A stretch of DNA of 38,387 bases, taken from the NCBI GenBank assembly GCA_964431035.1, contig CAYSIF010000010.1:1-38387 (forward strand), read 5' to 3'. Shown piece by piece: positions 33,092 through 38,387 of the stretch (its first letter is position 1; each line of letters begins with the position of its first letter). This stretch comes from Methanobrevibacter_A sp964431035. Lineage in GTDB: Archaea > Methanobacteriota > Methanobacteria > Methanobacteriales > Methanobacteriaceae. The translations under genes and the position numbers were made by a program. The notes beneath the pieces were generated by a model, which had not been told where the DNA came from, made no database searches, and worked only from the letters and a program-made list of their open reading frames with translations.

Positions 33092-34078
33092 ATGGTAGAA
33101 ATAGTATTAGGACTTCCAAAGGGAAGTTTAAACAATGTAAAAAGAGGAAATACTCATCAACTATTCACAGATGCAGGTTATGAAATGCACGGATATAATC
33201 CAGGTGATGAATCTTACGAAATACAAATATTAAATGATCCAGAAATCAAAGCATACTTAACCCGTCCACAAAGTTCCCCCGTAGAATTAAATAGAGGAAT
33301 GGTGGATATAGCAATTGTTGGAGAAGATTGGGTTAAAGAAGAATCTGTTTTAAGTGATAATGATATTGTTAAATTAGGTGATTTAGATTATGGTAAAACA
33401 CGTTTAATAGTTGCAATTCCAAATGATTCAGAATACACTAGTCTAACAGAGTTCTTCAGAAAAAATAAAGATCGTAAAAATCCAATATTATGTTTTACTG
33501 AATATCCAAACTTAACACGTAAATTTATAATGGAAAATGAAGGATATCAAGAAGTATTTGGAGATAGTGTTCCATTTTGCCAAGTACGTGGTTTAACTGA
33601 TGGAGATAACGAACAAGTTCAAGTTATAAACAGTGATGGAGCAACTGAAGTATATATTCGTAAAGGTGCAGATTTCATAGTGGATAATACTCAAACAGGA
33701 AGCAGTCTTAAGAAAGCAGGTTTAAAAGAATTAGAAACTATACTTCACTCAAGTGCAGGTTTATATGCTGGTGTTTCATGTACTGGTGAAAAAATGGAAA
33801 AAGCTAAAATGATTTATGCACAGTTATATGGGGCTATTCTTGCTAGAGATTATTTTGATGTTAAATTTAATGTAAATAATGATGATATTGAAGAATTATC
33901 TGATTATTTGGTGGATAATAAGTTCTGTAGTGATGAACCAACTATTACTCCAGGAGTTTCTTATTCTCAGTTTAATGTTTTAATTCCTAAACATTTATTC
34001 CCAAAAATGTTAGATGTTATTAAATCATATAATGCTTCAAGTATTGTTAGAAGTAATGTTAAACAATACATAAAATAA
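33092..34078 (+). CDS. HisG-type ATP phosphoribosyltransferase (or HisG-like)
   Basis: HisG starts histidine synthesis by joining ATP and PRPP. Conserved parts are GLPKGSL at the start, MVDIAIVGEDWV near residue 70, DYGKTRLIVAIP, and the PRPP-loop region IVDNTQTGSSLKKAGL, followed by a C-terminal segment PTITPGVSYSQFNVLIP like the HisG regulatory domain. At 328 residues it is longer than the usual 280-300, and the PRPP-loop differs from the common TG(x)TL form. The neighbour is an SDR, not a his gene. Either the genome uses this as its HisG or it is a paralogue with another role; I cannot decide from this window. Confidence 0.78.
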   Translation: MVEIVLGLPKGSLNNVKRGNTHQLFTDAGYEMHGYNPGDESYEIQILNDPEIKAYLTRPQSSPVELNRGMVDIAIVGEDWVKEESVLSDNDIVKLGDLDYGKTRLIVAIPNDSEYTSLTEFFRKNKDRKNPILCFTEYPNLTRKFIMENEGYQEVFGDSVPFCQVRGLTDGDNEQVQVINSDGATEVYIRKGADFIVDNTQTGSSLKKAGLKELETILHSSAGLYAGVSCTGEKMEKAKMIYAQLYGAILARDYFDVKFNVNNDDIEELSDYLVDNKFCSDEPTITPGVSYSQFNVLIPKHLFPKMLDVIKSYNASSIVRSNVKQYIK

Positions 34079-34097
34079 AAAGGAGAGTGTAATTTTT

Positions 34098-34922
34098 ATG
34101 GTTGATGTTGTACTTTTAACAGGTGCAGGCCAAATTGGTATGGCTATAGCTAGACGAATAGGTCATGGTAAAAAAATAGTAATTGGAGATAAAAGTATTG
34201 AAAATGCAGATAACATTTCAAAAATAATGAATGAAGCAGGTTTCGATACAACAACTATGGAATGCGATATATCTTCAAGAGAATCAATCCTAAATATAAT
34301 AGCAGAAGCAAAAAAATATGGGGATATAAAATACTTCATAAATGCAGCAGGAGTCTCACCATCACAAGCACCAATAAATGCTATATTAAAAGTAGATTTA
34401 TATGGAACAGCAGTACTTCTGGAAGAAGTAGGTAAAGTAATTAAAGAAGGAGGGGTTGGAGTAACAATATCCTCACAATCTGGACACCGTATGGAACAAT
34501 TAGGAGCAACAATTGATGAGCAACTTGCAACAACACCAACAGAAGAATTACTAAACCTCGAAGTATTACAAGAAGAAAATATTAAAGATACTTTACATGC
34601 TTACCAATTAGCTAAAAGATGTAATGAAAAACGTGTAATGTATGAAGCCTGCAGATGGGGTGAAAAAAATGCAAGAATCAACTCTATTTCTCCAGGTATT
34701 ATTGTCACACCACTAGCATTAGATGAATTTAACGGACCTAGAGGAGACTTTTACAAAAACATGTTTGCAAACTGCCCATCAGGAAGACCAGGAACAGCTG
34801 ATGAAGTTGCAAGTGTAGCAGAATTACTCATGAGTGATAAAGGAGCATTCATAACAGGTTCAGATTTCCTAATTGATGGTGGAGCAACAGCATCATACTT
34901 CTATGGTAAATTAAAACCATAA
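34098..34922 (+). CDS. SDR-family oxidoreductase
   Basis: Classical-type NAD(P)-dependent short-chain dehydrogenase, 274 residues. LLTGAGQIGMAIARRIG is the nucleotide-binding motif, INAAGVSPSQAP the NAG-like motif, ISSQSGHRM the catalytic Ser strand, and YQLAK the Tyr/Lys pair. Between Ser and Tyr there is an insert of about 40 residues (MEQLGATIDEQLATTPTEEL begins it), longer than usual. SPGIIVTPLA and FITGSDFLIDGGAT complete the fold. Such forms are more frequent in gut Firmicutes than in methanogens, so transfer is possible. AGGAG precedes ATG 34098, 20 bases after the HisG-like gene. Confidence 0.88.
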   Translation: MVDVVLLTGAGQIGMAIARRIGHGKKIVIGDKSIENADNISKIMNEAGFDTTTMECDISSRESILNIIAEAKKYGDIKYFINAAGVSPSQAPINAILKVDLYGTAVLLEEVGKVIKEGGVGVTISSQSGHRMEQLGATIDEQLATTPTEELLNLEVLQEENIKDTLHAYQLAKRCNEKRVMYEACRWGEKNARINSISPGIIVTPLALDEFNGPRGDFYKNMFANCPSGRPGTADEVASVAELLMSDKGAFITGSDFLIDGGATASYFYGKLKP

Positions 34923-34967
34923 AAATACATATTTTCTTCATCATTATTTTTTTAATATAAAAAAATG

Positions 34968-34985
34968 ATAATTATTAATAATTAT
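34968..34985. promoter_or_regulatory. 18-bp A/T palindrome upstream of the wHTH-CBS gene
   Basis: ATAATTATTAATAATTAT is a perfect dyad lying 63-80 bases before the regulator's ATG, downstream of a T-rich hairpin that probably ends the SDR transcript (34940-34969). It may be an autoregulatory operator, but in DNA this A+T-rich the chance rate is high. Confidence 0.25.
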
Positions 34986-35048
34986 AATTTAGAAACATAA
35001 TAAATAATTAAAATTATTATTATTTTTTTCAGGAGTCTTGATACACAC

Positions 35049-35963
35049 ATGTTAACATCTGTACAAAAAGAAATATTACAAAACCTAATCAACTTATATC
35101 AAACTTCTAACGGTAACTCTGTAAAAGGGGAAGATATTGCAGAAGTTATGAACAGAAACCCTGGAACAATACGTAATCAAATGCAAGCACTAAGAAGCTT
35201 AGGACTTGTTAAAGGAGTGCCTGGACCACAAGGAGGATACAAACCAACAATAGAAGCATACCAAACACTAAAAATACAATTTACAGATGAATCATACAAA
35301 ATACCACTATACCGTGGAGAAGAATACCTAGAAGGACTATCAGTATCAAAAATAGAATTCACAAGCATACCACATCCAGCAGAATGTGAAGCAGCAATAA
35401 AAATACTAGGAAGCATAAAAAACCTAGAAATAGGAGACATACTAAAAATAGGTCCAACACCAGTAAACAACCTAGGAATAATGGGAGAAGTCGTAGGCCG
35501 AGACGACATGGACAATCTAATCCTATTAGACATACACACAATAAGAAGCATACCAAAAAACCCAATAAAAGACATAGCAAGCACAGACCTAATAACACTA
35601 AAAAAAGAAGATCCTATAAGAACCGCAGCAAAAATACTATCAAAAAACAACATAGACGGAGCACCAGTACTAATAAACGACAAAGCAGTAGGAGTAGTAA
35701 CACTCTCAGACATAATAAAAGCACTAGCAAACTCACAAGAAGACCTACAAGTTAAAGACATAATGAGCAGCGAAGTATTCACAATAAACGAAAATGTCAG
35801 AATAGGAAAAGCCGTTGAAGTAATGTACAAAAACAACATCGGAAGACTAATGCTAGTAGACGACAACGATAAAACCGTAGGAATAGTTACAAGAACAGAC
35901 CTAATAGACAATATAGTAAATATTAAAAAATTCCCAATAATAGAACCAAGAAACCAAAAATAA
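35049..35963 (+). CDS. Winged-helix regulator with paired CBS domains
   Basis: Probable ligand-sensing transcription factor, 304 residues. Residues 1-70 form a winged helix (VKGEDIAEVMNRNPGTIRNQ with LGLVKGVPGPQGGYKPT as the wing). A middle domain of about 85 residues follows. Two CBS motifs lie at about 178-300: IASTDLITLKKEDPIRTAAK with GAPVLINDKAVGVVTLSDI, and VKDIMSSEVFTINENVRI with VGIVTRTDLI. CBS pairs often bind adenosyl nucleotides such as AMP or SAM, but the ligand is unknown. This wHTH-CBS layout is common in methanogens. Deoxyhypusine synthase follows after 57 bases. Confidence 0.88.
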   Translation: MLTSVQKEILQNLINLYQTSNGNSVKGEDIAEVMNRNPGTIRNQMQALRSLGLVKGVPGPQGGYKPTIEAYQTLKIQFTDESYKIPLYRGEEYLEGLSVSKIEFTSIPHPAECEAAIKILGSIKNLEIGDILKIGPTPVNNLGIMGEVVGRDDMDNLILLDIHTIRSIPKNPIKDIASTDLITLKKEDPIRTAAKILSKNNIDGAPVLINDKAVGVVTLSDIIKALANSQEDLQVKDIMSSEVFTINENVRIGKAVEVMYKNNIGRLMLVDDNDKTVGIVTRTDLIDNIVNIKKFPIIEPRNQK

Positions 35964-36020
35964 AACAAGGTTTCAAAAAATTCTTCCCCCTCTTTTTTTT
36001 ATAATAATTTAGTGATAATA

Positions 36021-36965
36021 ATGAAAACAAACAAGACAGTAAACCAAATCAAACTTAAAAAAAACATGACAGTATCTGAATTAATGAACGAATACTCAAA
36101 ATCAGGAGTATTAGGTGCTGGAAGAATAGCAGACGCATCACAATTACTAGCAGATATGATAAATAACAAAAACATGAAACTTTTCATGAGCCTAGCAGGA
36201 CCACAAGTACCTGGAGGCCTAAGAAACATCATATCAGATATGATAAAAAACGAACACATACATGTCATAGTATCCAGTGGGGCAAACATAACACATGACC
36301 TTCTGGAAGCATTTGGTGGAAAACACTACAAAGACTTTGGAAAAGATGATGACTCATTAAACCAAGCAGGAATAGGAAGAATAGAAAACGTATACACACA
36401 AAACGAAGATTTTGAAGTATTCGAAACAGAAATAACAAAAATATTCGCAAAAATAAGTGAAAAACTAGAAAAACAAGAAGAAAAAACAATAAGCATTCAT
36501 GACCTACTGAGAGAAGTAGGTTTAATGATTAAAGATGAAAACAGCATACTATACCAAGCTGCAAAACACAATGTTGATATATTTGCACCAGGATTAATAG
36601 ACAGTATGTTTGGCCTACAATTGTGGATGTTTACACAAGATCATAATCTAACATTAGATGCAGTAAAAGATATGCACTTATTCTCAGATATTGTATTTAG
36701 TGCAGAAGAAATTGGAGCAGTATTCCTTGGAGGAGGACTACCAAAACATTACACTATGGCATCAACACTCCTAAAAGGAGGATTAGATGCTGCAATACAA
36801 ATAACAATGGACAGACCAGAAGCAGGAAGTCTAAGTGGAGCACCACTAGAGGAAGCTAAAAGCTGGTCAAAAGCTAAAGTCAAATCCAATCTAGCAAATG
36901 TTATTGGAGACTCAACAGTAATGTTTCCATTAATCTGGGCAGCAACATTAGATAAAATTGAATAA
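36021..36965 (+). CDS. dys: Deoxyhypusine synthase
   Basis: Transfers the aminobutyl group of spermidine to a lysine of aIF5A, the first step to hypusine. Length 314 from ATG 36021; a GTG at 36012 is in frame but is part of the GTGAT ribosome site. VLGAGRIADAS and the NAD-binding LFMSLAGPQVPGGLRN and VSSGANITHDLLEAFGG motifs are intact, and the active-site lysine is K284 in SWSKAK, in the SGAPLEEAKSW region. IFAPGLIDSMFGLQLW is also typical. A single archaeal copy is expected; no aIF5A gene is in the window. Confidence 0.95.
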   Translation: MKTNKTVNQIKLKKNMTVSELMNEYSKSGVLGAGRIADASQLLADMINNKNMKLFMSLAGPQVPGGLRNIISDMIKNEHIHVIVSSGANITHDLLEAFGGKHYKDFGKDDDSLNQAGIGRIENVYTQNEDFEVFETEITKIFAKISEKLEKQEEKTISIHDLLREVGLMIKDENSILYQAAKHNVDIFAPGLIDSMFGLQLWMFTQDHNLTLDAVKDMHLFSDIVFSAEEIGAVFLGGGLPKHYTMASTLLKGGLDAAIQITMDRPEAGSLSGAPLEEAKSWSKAKVKSNLANVIGDSTVMFPLIWAATLDKIE

Positions 36966-36997
36966 AAAAATAAAGTTTATATAAGGTTTTTTAATTT

Positions 36998-37531
36998 ATG
37001 AATATTCTACTATTGCCATTATCTTACTTCTTATCTGGGTTTTTCATGAAACTCAGTGATGATGAGTATGATGAAAATAATAATCTAAAATTAGCAATAA
37101 TTTATGGAATAATTTGTGGAATATTTACCGCAATAGCTGCTAATCTAAGTAGTGATGCAGCTTGTATATTTGTTGGAATTCTTATTGGGACTTTACTTGC
37201 ATTAAAAATTGATGGTAAACATCATATTGCAACTTTATTAACTTTTTTTATTTTACTTGCAATATTTGGAGTATCTTCTTTTAATATTTTCATATTGATT
37301 GTTTTAATTTTTGGTGCAGTGGTTGATGAGTGGGGTAATGATAATCCTAGAGTTTATAATGGGGGTTTTTGGCAGTATTTCTTTGATTATCGTTTTACAT
37401 TAAAAATAGTTATTTTATTATTAGCAGTATTTGGCTACTTTGAATGGTATAGTTTTGTTTGTTTTATTTTATTTGATTTAGCTTATGAATCTGCAAGAAT
37501 TTTATTTAAAAAGAGATTTTTAAAAAAATAG
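36998..37531 (+). CDS. Multi-pass membrane protein, unknown
   Basis: 177 residues with about five hydrophobic segments (near 1-17, 31-48, 53-68, 75-108 and 133-155). A charged loop SDDEYDENNN follows the first segment, a GAVVDEWGNDNPRVYNGG loop lies between the fourth and fifth, and a Lys-rich C-terminus closes it, which by the positive-inside rule should face the cytosol. I recognise no family. T/G-ending codons contrast with the preceding gene. No clear SD is seen before ATG 36998. Confidence 0.7.
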   Translation: MNILLLPLSYFLSGFFMKLSDDEYDENNNLKLAIIYGIICGIFTAIAANLSSDAACIFVGILIGTLLALKIDGKHHIATLLTFFILLAIFGVSSFNIFILIVLIFGAVVDEWGNDNPRVYNGGFWQYFFDYRFTLKIVILLLAVFGYFEWYSFVCFILFDLAYESARILFKKRFLKK

Positions 37532-37539
37532 GAAAAAAA

Positions 37540-37583
37540 TTGAATTGGAATAAATTTTTTTTTAATTTATTCGTCTAATTCAA
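37540..37583. terminator. Bidirectional terminator between convergent genes
   Basis: TTGAATT and AATAAATT in the left arm match AATTTATT and AATTCAA in the right arm around a run of T. The right arm covers the stop codon of the minus-strand gene. Confidence 0.5.
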
Positions 37584-37812
37584 TACCCATTTTTGATGCA
37601 GTTTTTGCGAGTAATACTGTTGCAACAACTGCGATTATTGTAACAATAATTGCGTAAATTAATAATCCTGTTAATGCATTTCCTGCGCTGAATACAGATT
37701 CGATTGCTTTTTGTATTGCATCGTTCCATGCTAAACCTGCAACGAATGCGAATGCTGTGGTTATTAATTCCATCATTGTTTTCATTGCTAATTTTGAAAA
37801 TTCGCTTGCCAT
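37567..37812 (-). CDS. DUF5654-like small membrane protein
   Basis: 81 residues with two hydrophobic segments: one at about 15-30 (ITTAFAFVAGLAWNDAIQ), which carries a conserved Trp-Asn, and one at 47-68. The layout and the AFVAGLAWNDAIQ motif match the DUF5654 family of small archaeal membrane proteins, function unknown. A GTGAT ribosome site lies before the ATG at 37812. It is flanked by convergent and head-to-tail genes with which it has no evident functional link. Confidence 0.75.
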   Translation of the reverse strand: MASEFSKLAMKTMMELITTAFAFVAGLAWNDAIQKAIESVFSAGNALTGLLIYAIIVTIIAVVATVLLAKTASKMGIELDE

Positions 37813-37953
37813 TTTTTATCACATTTTTATTTTTCTTGATTTTTTTCATAATTTTTTCTAAATAAAAAAAGTATTGTTAGAAAAAATTCATATATTGTTT
37901 TTGTTTTTTTATGTATATAATAATTTATAATGATAAATTATGAATGTTTTTAG

Positions 37954-38387
37954 TTAGATGGAATTTAATATTTTTTCACAGGATTCTAATGGGTTTTCAG
38001 ATTCGTATATGCTTCGTCCAACGATTATTGCGTTAGCATATTTTAATGTTTCTTTTGCTTGTCCGCCTTGTTTTCCCACTCCGGGGGATATTATGAAACT
38101 TTCTTTACCTACTATTTCTCTTATTTCTTTTAGGCGGTTGATTCTTGTTGCTGGTGCTACATAGTTTTTAACATTTAGTTCTACACCCATTTTTGCTATG
38201 TCGTCTGCATTTTTTTGTAGGAATTTTTCTGCTCCTGGATGTGACATTTCTGTTAAGAGGAATATTTCTTTTCCATATTCTTCTGCTGTGTTTTTACATG
38301 CGTTTACACTGTCTTCTCCTACAAATCCGTGGCATATTATTGCATCTGCTCCTTTTTGGAATGTTTGTTGGCATATTTTTTCATTGG
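37954..38387 (-). CDS. pyrF: Orotidine 5'-phosphate decarboxylase, N-terminal part outside window
   Basis: Converts OMP to UMP, the last step of UMP synthesis. The minus-strand frame is open to the window edge, so only the C-terminal 144 residues or so are seen. The middle motif ADAIICHGFVGEDS, FLLTEMSHPGAE, the phosphate-gripping ISPGVGKQGGQ and the final IIVGRSIYES are all characteristic. The active-site DxxxxD motif would lie in the missing part. The ATG at 38247 is internal. Confidence 0.95.
   Translation of the reverse strand, partial: NEKICQQTFQKGADAIICHGFVGEDSVNACKNTAEEYGKEIFLLTEMSHPGAEKFLQKNADDIAKMGVELNVKNYVAPATRINRLKEIREIVGKESFIISPGVGKQGGQAKETLKYANAIIVGRSIYESENPLESCEKILNSI

Noticed and set aside
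35177..35968. A 263-residue minus-strand open frame opposite the wHTH-CBS gene
   Set aside because: Same shadow effect; the plus-strand protein has clear domains.

Overview
The window looks like the chromosome of a methanogenic archaeon of the order Methanobacteriales, most likely Methanosphaera or a close relative from an animal gut. The basis is mixed. The sequence shows very A+T-rich DNA, archaeal TATA boxes, GGAGGTGA-type ribosome binding sites and a tRNA without an encoded CCA. It also carries archaeal genes: aIF5B, aIF2-gamma, Rpo7/Spt4, deoxyhypusine synthase, geranylgeranyl reductase and a NifH-like CfbC candidate for coenzyme F430. The genus is an inference from composition and the secreted-protein style, not from a search.

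Layout. 1-7032 is a conserved archaeal information-processing block: ndk (cut by the window edge), aIF5B, S6e, aIF2-gamma, a PIN-domain nuclease, pyrophosphatase, Rpo7, Spt4, a GTP-dependent dephospho-CoA kinase, S24e and S27ae. The PIN gene is out of frame by one base at an A3T5 run. 7266-13719 holds argH and then a stress/metal group: a thioredoxin-type glutathione peroxidase, a probable Mn-type CDF exporter, a cupin, a 47-residue protein, a zinc-ribbon protein, a PP-loop ATPase, rubrerythrin and TrmO. A perfect 16-bp palindrome lies just upstream of the rubrerythrin TATA box.

13882-21842 contains a hexapeptide acyltransferase, a ferredoxin followed by archaeal-lipid geranylgeranyl reductase, galE with a coiled-coil protein, purF, a U32-family protein and the NifH-like gene. 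21877-25293 holds an 810-residue secreted alpha/beta hydrolase on the minus strand. Its Asp/His spacing and C-terminal motifs recall subtype-B tannases. A GIY-YIG protein and a divergently transcribed DUF371 protein follow. After tRNA-Leu(GAG) come two zinc-ribbon proteins, an AhpD-like protein, a surface-sugar cluster (galU, coiled coil, epimerase, glycosyltransferase 2) and a compact unit at 30561-32881. That unit encodes an ADP-ribosylglycohydrolase, a 72-residue Cys-rich peptide and a SPASM radical SAM enzyme, which looks like a peptide-modification system. 33092-38387 has a HisG-like gene with an SDR, a wHTH-CBS regulator, deoxyhypusine synthase, two small membrane proteins and the 3' part of pyrF.

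The most promising leads are the radical SAM/Cys-rich peptide unit, the secreted tannase-like esterase, and the PIN gene, whose frame break falls exactly on a canonical -1 slippery heptamer. Genes on the same strand also switch abruptly between A/C-ending and T/G-ending codons. No stretch over about 300 bases lacks a gene, and I saw no CRISPR array, insertion sequence, integrase or prophage.
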